A DNA stretch of 64,000 bases from Vreelandella lutescens. GTDB taxonomy: Bacteria; Pseudomonadota; Gammaproteobacteria; Pseudomonadales; Halomonadaceae. The position numbers and the translations under genes are program-made. Every line of letters begins with the position of its first letter. Position 1 is the stretch's first letter. This document shows positions 43,031 to 53,892 of the stretch, in pieces. Below the pieces are notes generated by a model, which ran no database searches, was not told the DNA's origin, and saw only the letters and a list, made by a program, of their open reading frames with translations. The stretch is taken from contig NZ_BMHM01000001.1 in NCBI RefSeq assembly GCF_014640815.1, positions 1-64,000 of the forward strand, given 5' to 3'.

Positions 43031-44129
43031 ATGTTGGAAACCAACCCGATTCATAACCAGATCAAGGACCTGTCTGAGCGGACAGACGTTCTTAGGGGGT
43101 ATCTTTGACTATGCCGAGCGTAAAGATCGGCTAGAAGAAGTTTCCCGCGAACTCGAAGATCCTAACGTCTGGAACGACCCAGACTATGCCCAAAAACTGG
43201 GCAAAGAGCGTGCCTCCCTCGAAGCTATTGTAGCGACCATCGACGAGTTAGATCAGGGCCTGGCCGATAGCCGCGACCTGCTGGAACTCGCTGAAATGGA
43301 AGAGGACGAAGGCACCGTCGAGGAAGTGCGTAAAGAGCTTAACGGCTTGCAAGACGCGCTAGAAAAGCTCGAGTTTCGCCGCATGTTCTCCGGAGAAATG
43401 GACGAGAACAACGCCTACCTGGATATTCAATCGGGCTCTGGCGGCACCGAAGCGCAGGATTGGGCTAATATTCTGCTGCGTATGTACCTGCGCTGGGCAG
43501 AAAGCCATGGTTTTAAAGCCGAAATCATCGAAATCTCGGCGGGCGAAGTGGCAGGTATCAAATCGGCGTCCATCCATATTCAGGGTGATCATGCGTTTGG
43601 TTGGCTGCGCACGGAAACCGGCGTTCACCGCTTAGTACGTAAAAGCCCGTTTGATTCTGGCGGCCGCCGCCATACCTCGTTTGCATCGGTGTTTCTGTCA
43701 CCTGAAATCGACGATAGCTTTGAGGTGGAACTTAACCCCTCTGATCTGCGCGTCGATACCTACCGCTCCAGCGGTGCCGGTGGTCAGCACGTTAACACCA
43801 CGGACTCAGCCGTGCGGATTACCCACGAGCCCACGGGCATTGTGGTGGCGTGTCAGAACCAGCGCAGCCAGCATGCCAACCGCGACTTCGCCATGAAGCA
43901 GTTAAAAGCGAAGCTGTGGGAGTTTGAAATGCAAAAGCGCAATGCGGCCAAGCAGGAAGCAGAAGACTCCAAAGCCGATATCGGCTGGGGTAGCCAAATT
44001 CGCTCTTACGTATTGGACGATCAGCGCATTAAAGATCTGCGTACCGGCGTTCAGTCCAGCAACTGCGATAAGGTGCTCGATGGCGATCTGGATCAGTTTA
44101 TCGTCGCCAGCCTGAAGCAGGGTTTGTAA
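43031..44129 (+). CDS. prfB: Peptide chain release factor 2 (programmed +1 frameshift)
   Basis: The gene reads in two frames: 25 codons from ATG 43031 to an in-frame TGA at 43106, then +1 into the 340-codon frame from 43107. Total 365 residues, the E. coli RF2 length. The frameshift region AGGGGG-TAT-CTT-TGA-C matches the E. coli one base for base. The tripeptide anticodon SPF (KSPFDSGG) reads UGA and UAA, and GGQ ([15 protein letters not shown]) catalyses peptide release. It is followed by lysS, as in many gammaproteobacteria. Not a pseudogene. Confidence 0.97.
43094..43109 (+). promoter_or_regulatory. RF2 autoregulatory frameshift site
   Basis: The Shine-Dalgarno-like AGGGGG (43094-43099), the slippery CTT (43103-43105), the TGA stop (43106-43108) and the following C form the autoregulatory cassette. 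When RF2 is scarce the ribosome slips by one base and makes full-length RF2. Confidence 0.96.
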
Positions 44130-44164
44130 TCTTTTTTAGCGTTTGAACATAAATAGGGTGCCCG

Positions 44165-45676
44165 ATGGCTAACCAAGACGCGTCTTCTCTCGACAACGAA
44201 AACCACCTGATTGCCGAGCGCCGTGCCAAGCTCACTGCCCGTCGTGAGCGTGCCGCTGAGCAGGGTAAGAGCGCTTTTCCGAATGATTTTCGCCGCGACA
44301 GCTTAACCGTTGAGCTCCACAACCTGCTGGGTGAGAAAGATAAAGCCGAGCTGGAAGCGCTGGGCCATCAGGCGTCTGTAGCGGGGCGCGTGATGCGTCA
44401 GCGCGGCCCGTTTATCGTCATCCAGGACGTGGCAGGCCAAATTCAGCTCTACGTAGACAAAAAAGGGCTGCCGGAAGACGTGCTGGAAGACATCAAAGGC
44501 TGGGATATCGGCGATATCGTGGCGGCGCGTGGCCCGGTGCATAAGTCGGGTAAAGGCGACTTGTACGTCATGATGGAAGAGGCGCAGCTGCTGACCAAGA
44601 GCCTGCGCCCGCTGCCGGACAAGTTCCACGGTCTGACCGACCAAGAAGCGCGCTACCGCCAGCGCTACGTCGATCTGATCATGAACCCGCAGTCGCGTAA
44701 GGTGTTCGAGACCCGTGCCGCGGTGATCAGCTCCATGCGCCGCTTCTTTGAAGCCCGTGGCTTTATGGAAGTGGAAACGCCGATGCTGCAGCCGATTCCC
44801 GGCGGCGCGGCGGCGCGCCCGTTTATCACTCATCACAATGCGCTGGATATTGATATGTATCTGCGTATTGCGCCGGAGCTTTACCTGAAGCGTCTGGTCG
44901 TGGGTGGTTTCGAGAAAGTGTTTGAAATCAACCGTAACTTCCGTAACGAAGGGCTGTCTACGCGGCATAACCCTGAGTTCACCATGGTGGAGTTCTACTG
45001 GGCTTACGCAGATTACCGCGACCTTTTAGACATGACTGAAGCCATGCTGCGCACGGCCGCGCAGGAAGTGTTGGGCACCACGTTGATTACCTACCAAGGG
45101 ACAAGCTATGACTTTGGCCAGTCCTTTAAGCGCCTGACGCTGCGCAACGCCATTCTTGAGCACGGCGACGGCATCACCGACGCTGACCTGGATACCCTGG
45201 ATGCTGCCCGCACTGCGGCGGAAAAACTGGGCATCAAAGTCAAAGAGAGCTGGGGCCTGGGTAAAGTTCAAACCGAGATCTTTGAAGAAGTGGCGGAACA
45301 CAAGCTGGACCAGCCCACGTTTATCACTGAATACCCGGCAGAGGTCAGCCCGCTGGCGCGTCGTAACGATGCCAACCCCTTCGTCACTGATCGCTTTGAG
45401 TTCTTCGTCGGTGGTCGCGAGATCGCCAACGGCTTCTCCGAGCTTAACGATGCCGAAGACCAGGCAGCGCGTTTCCGTGAGCAGGCAGCGGAAAAAGACG
45501 CCGGCGACTTAGAAGCGATGTACTTTGACGCCGACTACGTGCGCGCACTGGAGTACGGCTTGCCGCCCACGGCAGGCGAGGGGATTGGTATTGACCGTTT
45601 AGTGATGCTGTTTACCGACAGTGCCTCGATTCGCGACGTGCTGCTGTTCCCGGCGATGCGCCCTGAGGTCGATTAA
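44165..45676 (+). CDS. lysS: Lysyl-tRNA synthetase (class II)
   Basis: The protein has 503 residues. The N-terminal OB-fold anticodon domain spans residues 60-150 ([26 protein letters not shown]). Class II motifs: motif 1 [17 protein letters not shown], motif 2 [26 protein letters not shown], motif 3 [14 protein letters not shown]. The sequence tracks E. coli LysS end to end. It attaches lysine to tRNA-Lys. It is 35 bases downstream of prfB and probably co-transcribed. Confidence 0.98.
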   Translation: MANQDASSLDNENHLIAERRAKLTARRERAAEQGKSAFPNDFRRDSLTVELHNLLGEKDKAELEALGHQASVAGRVMRQRGPFIVIQDVAGQIQLYVDKKGLPEDVLEDIKGWDIGDIVAARGPVHKSGKGDLYVMMEEAQLLTKSLRPLPDKFHGLTDQEARYRQRYVDLIMNPQSRKVFETRAAVISSMRRFFEARGFMEVETPMLQPIPGGAAARPFITHHNALDIDMYLRIAPELYLKRLVVGGFEKVFEINRNFRNEGLSTRHNPEFTMVEFYWAYADYRDLLDMTEAMLRTAAQEVLGTTLITYQGTSYDFGQSFKRLTLRNAILEHGDGITDADLDTLDAARTAAEKLGIKVKESWGLGKVQTEIFEEVAEHKLDQPTFITEYPAEVSPLARRNDANPFVTDRFEFFVGGREIANGFSELNDAEDQAARFREQAAEKDAGDLEAMYFDADYVRALEYGLPPTAGEGIGIDRLVMLFTDSASIRDVLLFPAMRPEVD

Positions 45677-45765
45677 CGCTAAACTTGGCGGTGGCGGACG
45701 AAAAGTTGGTAAGGGCGCGACTTAGCGCCCATAATGGTCAACGTTTCGACGGCGAGGAGAATCCA

Positions 45766-46152
45766 ATGAAACTGCTAAATCGCTCTGCCCTGAGCGTCAG
45801 GCCGACCCAGACCTTCGTGGACTGGATCAATGCGCTCGAACCCACCATGGGAGACGACGACCTGACCCTGGACGACGTCGAACGTGAAAGTACGGTGTAC
45901 CTCATTCCTGAAATGGATACCCCTGAGGCGCTGGAAACGTTTGTCCGAGACCGCCACGCTGAAATTCTCGAAACCGAACTGCGTGCTTGGGAAGAGGATG
46001 AGCGCCAGTGGCCAGAGAAGCTGGATTGGTCACTGTTTCAGGATTTCCTGCGCGTTGAACACAGCTACTTAGCCATCGACCTAGACGACGAAACCGCCCT
46101 GGAAATTTCAGACGTGGACGACGCGTTGCTGCTCGACAGCGAACAAGATTAG
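45766..46152 (+). CDS. Hypothetical acidic protein downstream of lysS
   Basis: The protein has 128 residues and starts at ATG behind GAGGAGAATCCA. It is strongly acidic (long runs such as DLDDETALEISDVDDALLLDSEQD at the C-terminus) with a Trp-rich middle (WEEDERQWPEKLDW). No signal peptide or membrane segment. I know this only as a conserved protein of unknown function in related gammaproteobacteria. A GC-rich hairpin ends its transcript. Confidence 0.78.
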   Translation: MKLLNRSALSVRPTQTFVDWINALEPTMGDDDLTLDDVERESTVYLIPEMDTPEALETFVRDRHAEILETELRAWEEDERQWPEKLDWSLFQDFLRVEHSYLAIDLDDETALEISDVDDALLLDSEQD

Positions 46153-46183
46153 CGTGCTATTATTTTTAGCGTAAGCGCATTGT

Positions 46184-46205
46184 GAAACCGGCTTCGGCCG
46201 GTTTC
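46184..46205. terminator. Hairpin with TTCG loop after the acidic protein gene
   Basis: The 9-bp stem GAAACCGGC / GCCGGTTTC closes a TTCG tetraloop. The T tract is short and broken (GTTTCGCCG), so termination strength is uncertain. Confidence 0.6.
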
Positions 46206-46241
46206 GCCGTTTCAGAGGGTGTTGTTTAGGAACTCATCACC

Positions 46242-47645
46242 ATGCGACTGTTTGAAACTCGCCCCGGCGACGATGGCCTGCCAGGGCCAGAGCGCCTGCT
46301 CGCTGTCTTAGCACTGGTTACCGGTACGCTCATGGCCGTGGTGGATACCACCATGATCAACCTCGCCCTGCCTACGATTGCCGCTGATCTGAATGTGTCT
46401 GCCTCGCGGGCCGTCTGGATTACCAACTTATTCCAGGTGGTGTGTGCGGCGTTTTTGCTGGTTTTTGCAGGCGTGAGTGAGCTGATTACCCGTCGGAGGC
46501 TTTACCTATTTGGCCTGGCGACCTTCGTACTGGCCGCGCTGGGGGCAGCGCTGTCACGCAATTTAGAAACGCTGTTGGTATTTCGTGCGCTGCAGGGCTT
46601 GGGGGCGGCAGCGACGCTCTCGATTGGCCCATCGCTCTACCGGGCTATTTTTCCCTCTAGGCTGCTGGGCAGCGCCCTGGGCTTAAGCGCACTGGTGGTG
46701 GCGGGAGGCTATGCAGCAGGGCCAACGCTCAGCGGGGTGATTCTCTCATTTGCCGACTGGCCGTGGCTGTTTGCGCTAAACGTGCCGTTAGGGCTTTGTT
46801 CGCTTTGGCTAGCTCACCGTGCGCTGCCACGGGATACACCCCGCCAGGGCAGCTTCGATACGCTGGGCGCGGTGTATTCTATGGTGATGCTGGCGAGCTT
46901 TTTTGTCGCCATGGATGCCGTTGGGCACGCCGCGCCTGTTTGGCAAAGTGGCGGCTGGGCGCTGCTGGCCGTGACGGCGTGTGGGCTGTTTATCCGTCGC
47001 CAACGTCGTGCTCCTTACCCGTTATTACCGCTGAGTGTGTTTGCTGAGAAGCGCTTTACGCTGGCGGTGTCGGCATCGGGGCTGGCGTTTATCGGCCAGG
47101 GGTTAACCTTTGTGGCGCTGTCGTTCTTTTACCAAGAGCAGATGGGGTTTTCGCCTTTAGAAACCGCGTGGCTCTTCACCCCGTGGCCGCTGGCCATTAT
47201 GGTCATTGGGCCCCTTGCCGGACGCTTGGCAGACCGCATTAACCCTAGCTTGCTGTCGAGCGTGGGGCTGGTATTGCTGATTGTGGGATTGGTGGCGCTG
47301 GCGCTGGTGGATGAAAGCACGGGGGTGGCGGGCAGTCTGTGGCGCACGGCGCTGTGCGGTATTGGCTTTGGCCTTTTCCAGCCGCCGAATAATCGCGAAA
47401 TGATGGGCAGCCTGCCGCCGGAGCGCAGCGCAAACGTCTCAGGGGTGATGAGTACCACGCGTACGGTAGGGCAGTCGTTTGGGGTTGCTCTGGTGGGCGC
47501 TGCCCTCGCGTTGGGGGCACCTATCCAAGTTACCCTGTGGCTAGGGGCCGGAACAACGTTCTTGGCCTTGTTGGCGAGTCTATCGCGGGTTCGCGTGGCC
47601 CAGCGCGCTCTGGTTGAGCGGCGGGCATCGTCTGCTGGCCGGTAA
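46242..47645 (+). CDS. MFS drug-resistance transporter, DHA2 (EmrB/QacA) type
   Basis: The protein has 467 residues and about 14 membrane helices. The DHA2 motif C-like and motif A-like segments are visible: VVDTTMINLALPTIAADLNVSASRAVWITNLFQV at residues 30-63, LITRRRLYLFGL, FRALQGLGAAATLSIGPSLYRAIFP and GPLAGRLADRI. Proton-driven efflux of drugs or other toxic compounds is the family role. No membrane-fusion partner (emrA) is adjacent, so it may act alone as an inner-membrane pump. Downstream bolA has its own ribosome site. Confidence 0.88.
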   Translation: MRLFETRPGDDGLPGPERLLAVLALVTGTLMAVVDTTMINLALPTIAADLNVSASRAVWITNLFQVVCAAFLLVFAGVSELITRRRLYLFGLATFVLAALGAALSRNLETLLVFRALQGLGAAATLSIGPSLYRAIFPSRLLGSALGLSALVVAGGYAAGPTLSGVILSFADWPWLFALNVPLGLCSLWLAHRALPRDTPRQGSFDTLGAVYSMVMLASFFVAMDAVGHAAPVWQSGGWALLAVTACGLFIRRQRRAPYPLLPLSVFAEKRFTLAVSASGLAFIGQGLTFVALSFFYQEQMGFSPLETAWLFTPWPLAIMVIGPLAGRLADRINPSLLSSVGLVLLIVGLVALALVDESTGVAGSLWRTALCGIGFGLFQPPNNREMMGSLPPERSANVSGVMSTTRTVGQSFGVALVGAALALGAPIQVTLWLGAGTTFLALLASLSRVRVAQRALVERRASSAGR

Positions 47646-47685
47646 GGGCGTACAATAAGTGAGTTGCTGATTGAAGGAGCCTTCC

Positions 47686-47994
47686 ATGACGATGCAGACA
47701 CAGATAGAGCAGAAGTTAGCGGCCTTAGCCCCTGACGTGCTGCAGGTCGAAAACGAAAGCCATATGCACAACGTGCCGGCGAATTCTGAAACTCACTTCA
47801 AAGTCACCCTGGTGAGCGACAGCTTCGACGGCATGATGCCCGTTAAGCGCCACCAGCAAATTTATGCGCTACTAGCCGATGAGTTATCGGGGCCGGTGCA
47901 CGCGCTGGCGCTGCATCTGTATACGCCTAAAGAGTGGCAAGCTCGTGGCGCTGCACGGCCTAATTCACCTAATTGCCGTGGCGGCGGCCAGTGA
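47686..47994 (+). CDS. bolA: BolA-family protein
   Basis: This 102-residue protein starts at ATG behind GAAGGAG; the earlier TTG is not used. It has the BolA/IbaG class II KH-like fold: VENESHMHNVPANSETHFKVTLVSDSFDGMMPVKRHQQIYALLADELSGPVHALALHLYTPKEW. The conserved His of ESHMH and the RH of VKRHQQIY match BolA, which binds monothiol glutaredoxin with a [2Fe-2S] cluster and acts as a transcription or morphology factor. The last 10 residues are a nonconserved tail. The stop overlaps the next gene (GTGA). Confidence 0.93.
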   Translation: MTMQTQIEQKLAALAPDVLQVENESHMHNVPANSETHFKVTLVSDSFDGMMPVKRHQQIYALLADELSGPVHALALHLYTPKEWQARGAARPNSPNCRGGGQ

Positions 47995-48794
47995 CCCCAG
48001 AGGTTGCGCGTCGGCACTACCTTGATGCCATGGGCATTACTGCCTGGGCGTCCCGTTATCAGTTGCCCAACGCACTCCCTACGCAGGCCTGCGAGTGGGA
48101 CGAAACGCCTGCCAAGACGCCTCCCCGCGAGCGGCTGCATGCGTTATTAGATGATGCCCCTGCGCCGCGTCCGCGCAGCCAAGCACCCGCTGCGGAGCCT
48201 AGCTCAACCATTGCATCGCCGTCGGCGGTACGGGCACTGCTGGGTCATGCGCCAGCGGCTGAACCACCGCCGGAAGTCAGCGCGACGCCTGCACCCAGTG
48301 CGCGCGTTGCCGAGCCTCTCAAACCGCTTAACTTTAGTTTTTCGTGCCTGTGTATCGGCGGGCGCTGGTTAAGTATTTGTGAAGGCGAGATGTCACCGGT
48401 GGAGCAGCAACTGCTGGCGAATATACTGCGTGCAGCGGGCGTGCATAAGGGCGACATGCCCAAGGTGACCTATTTCAAATGGCCTCCTATGGCGACCTCC
48501 TTTACCCCCGAAGAGCCGCTTGAAGAAGCGCAAGAAGGGGTGGCCGCATTTATCGCTGGGGCCGCTAGCCGCCAGGGTTGGCAATTGGAGCAGGTGCTCT
48601 GGTGGGGCGCAGAAGAAACCCCGGAGGATTCCCCGCTGGCTCAAGTAATAGCGTTGGCAAACGGGCAAAGCAGCACCCTGGCACTGCCGGTATGGCAAGG
48701 CCCACGGCTGGCCTCGCTTATCCAGCAGGCCAGCGCTAAGCGTGCGTTATGGCCGCGTTTGGCGGCACTCAGCAAGCAGTGGGGCGGTGAGTGA
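47991..48794 (+). CDS. holD: Putative DNA polymerase III psi subunit (HolD-like), divergent
   Basis: The protein has 267 residues and starts at GTG within the bolA stop. The N-terminal ARRHYLDAMGITAWASRYQLP parallels E. coli HolD (RRDWQLQQLGITQWSLRRPG), the part that binds the clamp-loader ring. The C-terminal LPVWQGPRLASLIQQASAKRALWPRLAALSKQW parallels the HolD end. Between them lie a Pro/Ala-rich linker (residues 55-120) and an extra domain (FSFSCLCIGGRWLSICEG ...). It immediately precedes rimI, the E. coli holD position. I recall that pseudomonads have a long, cryptic psi of this type. HolD bridges clamp loader and chi. The assignment is by synteny and two short similarities. Confidence 0.72.
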   Translation: MTPEVARRHYLDAMGITAWASRYQLPNALPTQACEWDETPAKTPPRERLHALLDDAPAPRPRSQAPAAEPSSTIASPSAVRALLGHAPAAEPPPEVSATPAPSARVAEPLKPLNFSFSCLCIGGRWLSICEGEMSPVEQQLLANILRAAGVHKGDMPKVTYFKWPPMATSFTPEEPLEEAQEGVAAFIAGAASRQGWQLEQVLWWGAEETPEDSPLAQVIALANGQSSTLALPVWQGPRLASLIQQASAKRALWPRLAALSKQWGGE

Positions 48795-49225
48795 TCGGTA
48801 GGCTAGAGGCTCATCACGCAGCGCTGTTGCACGCACTGGAAGCCGTCGCCTGCAGCGGTATGCGCCCGCAGCAGTTGGCGGATGATGATACGGTGGTGCT
48901 GGGAGCGTGGCAGGAGGAGGAGCTTGTTGGCTACGCACTGGTGGCAAAGCTGCCCTTTGACGCAGAGCTACAGGCAATTGGCGTACTGCCTGCCTGCCAA
49001 GGACAAGGCATTGGCCAACGACTGCTTCACGATGTAGCGATGGTGGCATCACAGTGGCAAGCGGAGCGGCTGCTGCTGGAAGTGCGCGCCGGTAACCAGC
49101 GAGCCATTCATCTGTATCGTCAGGCGGGGTTTGGGGAAGATGGTTGTCGAAAGGGCTACTACCCGGCCGCAAAGGGCACGACCGGGCGTGAGGATGCACT
49201 ATTAATGTCGCGGCCGTTGGCTTAA
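48791..49225 (+). CDS. rimI: Ribosomal-protein-alanine N-acetyltransferase RimI (GNAT)
   Basis: The protein has 144 residues and starts at GTG overlapping the previous stop (GTGA). The GNAT acetyl-CoA loop is IGVLPACQGQGIGQRLLHDV, followed by ERLLLEVRAGNQRAIHLYRQAGFGEDGCRKGYYP. This last block is the RimI signature that acetylates the N-terminal alanine of ribosomal protein S18. The last 14 residues diverge. The stop overlaps the convergent zapB stop region by four bases. Confidence 0.93.
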   Translation: MIGRLEAHHAALLHALEAVACSGMRPQQLADDDTVVLGAWQEEELVGYALVAKLPFDAELQAIGVLPACQGQGIGQRLLHDVAMVASQWQAERLLLEVRAGNQRAIHLYRQAGFGEDGCRKGYYPAAKGTTGREDALLMSRPLA

Positions 49226-49416
49226 GACGCGCTGCTGTCGTCCATGCCATCGAACTTGCTCAGCACGCCCTGTAAACGACGCTCCCACTCTTCACGCTCC
49301 TGCTTCAGCTGGGCGTTTTCGTTACGCAGCTCTTCGTTTTCCAGCTTCATCATCTCCAACGCCTCAACGGTGTCGGTGACTTTCTGTTCTAACTGATTAA
49401 AAAGCTCAAGGCTCAT
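49222..49416 (-). CDS. zapB: Cell division protein ZapB
   Basis: This 64-residue protein starts at MSLELFNQLEQKV behind CCGGAGGTAGGC; a longer frame begins six codons earlier without a site. The whole protein is a coiled coil (KVTDTVEALEMMKLENEELRNENAQLKQEREEWERRLQGVLSKFD), as in E. coli ZapB (81 residues), slightly shorter. ZapB is recruited to the Z ring through ZapA and stabilises it. Together with MinCDE, SlmA and FtsEX in this window it adds to a concentration of division genes. Confidence 0.92.
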   Translation of the reverse strand: MSLELFNQLEQKVTDTVEALEMMKLENEELRNENAQLKQEREEWERRLQGVLSKFDGMDDSSAS

Positions 49417-49535
49417 GCCTACCTCCGGTAACAAGTGACAGGCAGTGGCCTGTCATTCATGGACATCAAAAATGCGAATTAACCTGCCAATCAGTGGGGC
49501 GAGCGTAACGCTGCTGTAAGATGTCGGCAAGCGCT

Positions 49536-50156
49536 TTACGCAGGCAGGCGTTGATAGAGTCGTGCCATGCTTTCACCCGCCTGTGTTTCGCGGTGTAATT
49601 GCCAGTTAGCGGGCACTGTAGGCGCGAGCGAACGTTCGGTTTCCAGGTAGATCATGGCATCACTGGCTAACCAGCCGCCTGCTTCCAGCGCCGCGCAGCA
49701 CGGCGCTGCCAAGCCCTGATTAAACGGCGGGTCGAGAAAGACCACGTCGGCCGGTTGCCCAGGCTCGGCAAGATACACCTGTGCATCGCGTGTCACGACA
49801 TGGCCTTGCGTTGCCCCTAGGGTGGCGAGGTTGTCGCTGATCAGAGAGGCGACCTGCCGGTCGCGCTCAACAAAGGTAACGTGCGCAGCGCCCCGAGAAA
49901 GCGCCTCAATGCCGAGCGCGCCGGTGCCGGCAAATAGGTCAAGTACCTGCTTGCCATAAAGCGCTTGGCCCAGCCAGTTAAACAGCGTTTCACGCACACG
50001 ATCCGGTGTGGGGCGTAGGCCCGGAAGGTCGAGTACCGGCAGCATGCGGCGGCGAAAATCGCCACCGATAATGCGCAGCTTACCCGGCGGTTGAGGAGAC
50101 CCACGCCGAGCCGTCGATGGGCGAGAAGATGAGTGAGAAGAGCGTTGTCGTTTCAT
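49536..50156 (-). CDS. rsmD: 16S rRNA (guanine-966-N2)-methyltransferase RsmD
   Basis: This 206-residue SAM-dependent methyltransferase has KLRIIGGDFRRRMLPVLDLPGLRPTPDRVRETLFNWL, LDLFAGTGALGIEALSRGAAHVTFVE (SAM-binding motif I) and DVVFLDPPFNQGL (the NPPY-type motif). RsmD methylates G966 in 16S rRNA. The first 25 residues are Ser/Arg-rich. It is divergent from ftsY, as in E. coli. Confidence 0.95.
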   Translation of the reverse strand: MKRQRSSHSSSRPSTARRGSPQPPGKLRIIGGDFRRRMLPVLDLPGLRPTPDRVRETLFNWLGQALYGKQVLDLFAGTGALGIEALSRGAAHVTFVERDRQVASLISDNLATLGATQGHVVTRDAQVYLAEPGQPADVVFLDPPFNQGLAAPCCAALEAGGWLASDAMIYLETERSLAPTVPANWQLHRETQAGESMARLYQRLPA

Positions 50157-50246
50157 AACGCGGATTGTAGCGGGCTACTTATCCAAAGTCTTGGTCTGCG
50201 GTGGTAGGATAATCGCAATGTTCACCTATTTAGTCGGATGACACCT

Positions 50247-51946
<1,700 letters not shown>

Positions 51947-51950
<4 letters not shown>

Positions 51951-52615
51951 TTGCCTTTGAGCATGTGAGTAAGCGCTACGGAGGGCGCTTTGATGCACTG
52001 GCGCACCTGAACTTTCGCGTGGCAAGAGGTGAAATGGTGTTTCTCACTGGCCACTCTGGTGCGGGCAAAAGCTCTCTGCTGCGATTGATTATGCGGCTGG
52101 AAAAGCCTAGCCGTGGACGAGTGGTCGTAGCCGGGCATGATATTGCCCAGCTACATGCCAGCCAGGTGCCGTTCTATCGCCGCCAGATTGGCGTGGTGTT
52201 TCAGGACCATCAGCTGCTATTTGACCGCAGCGTGTTTCATAACGTCTCGTTGCCGTTGGAGATTCAAGGCGTTGAACCCCGTGAAGCGGCGCGGCGGGTG
52301 CGGGCAGCCTTGGATAAAGTCGGGCTACTACACCGTGAGAAAGCGCTGCCGGTGGAGCTGTCTGGCGGTGAGCAGCAGCGGGTGGGGATTGCCCGTGCCG
52401 TGGTCAATAAGCCTGCGCTGCTGCTGGCTGACGAACCCACCGGTAACTTAGACCCCCAGCTCTCTGCCGATATCATGGCGCTGTTTGAGGACTTTAACCG
52501 CATTGGCACTACGGTGATGATCGCGAGCCACGATCTCGCGCTGATCGCGCGCCTGCGTCATCGCATCCTGCGCCTGCGGGACGGCCGGTTAGTCGGCGAT
52601 GAGGGGGCCGTATGA
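51947..52615 (+). CDS. ftsE: Cell division ATP-binding protein FtsE
   Basis: This 222-residue ABC ATPase has Walker [11 protein letters not shown] loop [21 protein letters not shown], signature [15 protein letters not shown], Walker [13 protein letters not shown] and the switch His ([10 protein letters not shown]). It starts within the ftsY stop (ATGA). FtsE pairs with FtsX to activate periplasmic amidases through EnvC and supports Z-ring assembly. Confidence 0.97.
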
Positions 52616-53694
52616 AGCGCTCATCTCCTCGTTCCACGACCACTCCTTCCGCCACGCCTCGGCAAGCGACCTCGCGCCAAGGCGGCGCGGCGCGCAAGCG
52701 TTCGCTGGCCAAACCGGAAGCCGCCGCTCCGGATACCGCGTCACGCAGTGGCGCACGCTATCAGCAAACGCGTTTTAGCAGCCGCTTACGCGCCTGGGGG
52801 CGACACCACCGGGCCATGGCGCTAGATAGCCTTTACCGGTTAGTGAGGCATCCGCTGGGTAATCTGCTGACGATGTTGGCCATTGCCATTGCCCTGGTAT
52901 TGCCTGCCGCGCTGTGGCTCACGCTGGACAGTGCCAAGCTGCTCAATACGGAGCTTGATGAGAGCGCAACGTTGACGGTGTACCTGGATGTCAGCGTGGA
53001 TGAAGCGCAGGCGGTACGCATTGAAGAGGCCGTGGTGGCCGATGAAGGCGTTGCTGGGACGCGCCGGATTAGCCCAGAGCAGGGCATGGCGGAATTTCAG
53101 GAATCATTGGGCGTCGACGATACGCTGGCAGGGCTTGAGGATAATCCGCTGCCCACCAGTATTGTGATTGCGCCGCAAACTGTCGACCCGCAGGCCATGG
53201 CGGGGCTGGCGCAGCGGCTTGAAGGGCTGGCTGGCGTAGATGAAGTGCGTCTCGATTTAGCCTGGGTCGAGCGGTTGCGGCATTTGGCAGAGCTCGGCCG
53301 TCGCGTGGCGCTGGCCTTAGGGGTTTTGTTTGGGTTTGGCGTATTACTGGTGGTAGGCAACACGATCCGCTTAGCGGTAGAGAGCCGCCGCCGGGAAATT
53401 GAAGTGGTGATGCTGATTGGTGCCACCCATGCGTTTGTACGTCGACCCTTCTTATACAGCGGGGCGTGGTATGGTGTGGGCGGCGGGTTACTGGCATTAG
53501 GCCTGTTGGGGCTCGGCAATTATTGGCTTTCGCTGCCCGTGGCCGCGCTGGCGGCAAGTTATGGTGCCAGCTTCACGTTGCCGCAGCTGGATGTGACAGG
53601 CTCTACAATTCTGCTATCTTGCAGTACACTACTAGGCTGGTTGGGGGCATGGCTTGCAGTAACACGCCACCTCACCAGTATTCGTCCGCGTTAA
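52612..53694 (+). CDS. ftsX: Cell division membrane protein FtsX
   Basis: The protein has 360 residues and starts within the ftsE stop (ATGA). Residues 1-80 are a long cytosolic tail rich in Arg, Ser, Thr and Ala (RQGGAARKRSLAKPEAAAPDTASRS). The first membrane helix is about residues 84-104 (LGNLLTMLAIAIALVLPAALW), then a periplasmic loop (DESATLTVYLDVSVDEAQAVRI ... TSIVIAPQTVDPQ), then three helices in the second half (LALGVLFGFGVLLVVGNTIRLAVESRRREIEVVMLIGATHAFVRRPFLYSG). This is the standard FtsX layout. Confidence 0.95.
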   Translation: MKRSSPRSTTTPSATPRQATSRQGGAARKRSLAKPEAAAPDTASRSGARYQQTRFSSRLRAWGRHHRAMALDSLYRLVRHPLGNLLTMLAIAIALVLPAALWLTLDSAKLLNTELDESATLTVYLDVSVDEAQAVRIEEAVVADEGVAGTRRISPEQGMAEFQESLGVDDTLAGLEDNPLPTSIVIAPQTVDPQAMAGLAQRLEGLAGVDEVRLDLAWVERLRHLAELGRRVALALGVLFGFGVLLVVGNTIRLAVESRRREIEVVMLIGATHAFVRRPFLYSGAWYGVGGGLLALGLLGLGNYWLSLPVAALAASYGASFTLPQLDVTGSTILLSCSTLLGWLGAWLAVTRHLTSIRPR

Positions 53695-53810
53695 GTCATC
53701 TACCTAGCAGTATGCTGTGTTATGCGGGCGATAACAGGAATTTCCACCCCATTTAGCGCTATATACCGAGTCATCGTATTGGTCGCTTTGAACCTTACGC
53801 TGCAACTAAG

Positions 53811-53832
53811 GTCTTATGGGTTAACGTAAGAC
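53811..53832 (+). promoter_or_regulatory. Inverted repeat in the rpoH leader
   Basis: GTCTTA (53811-53816) and TAAGAC (53827-53832) pair across a 10-base interior that itself holds the palindrome GTTAAC. It lies about 60 bases before the rpoH start, in a region (53695-53892) without genes. A TTGAAC box at 53789-53794 may be part of a promoter. Leader structure could tune translation. Confidence 0.4.
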
Positions 53833-53892
53833 GTCTGGCAATGTTACGCCACAACGTCAACCACGATAGGTTTTAAGGGAGACCACCTGCAT

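Noticed and set aside
43031..43108. prfB as a frameshifted pseudogene
   Set aside because: The in-frame TGA is the conserved programmed frameshift site, with SD-like AGGGGG and CTT-TGA-C.
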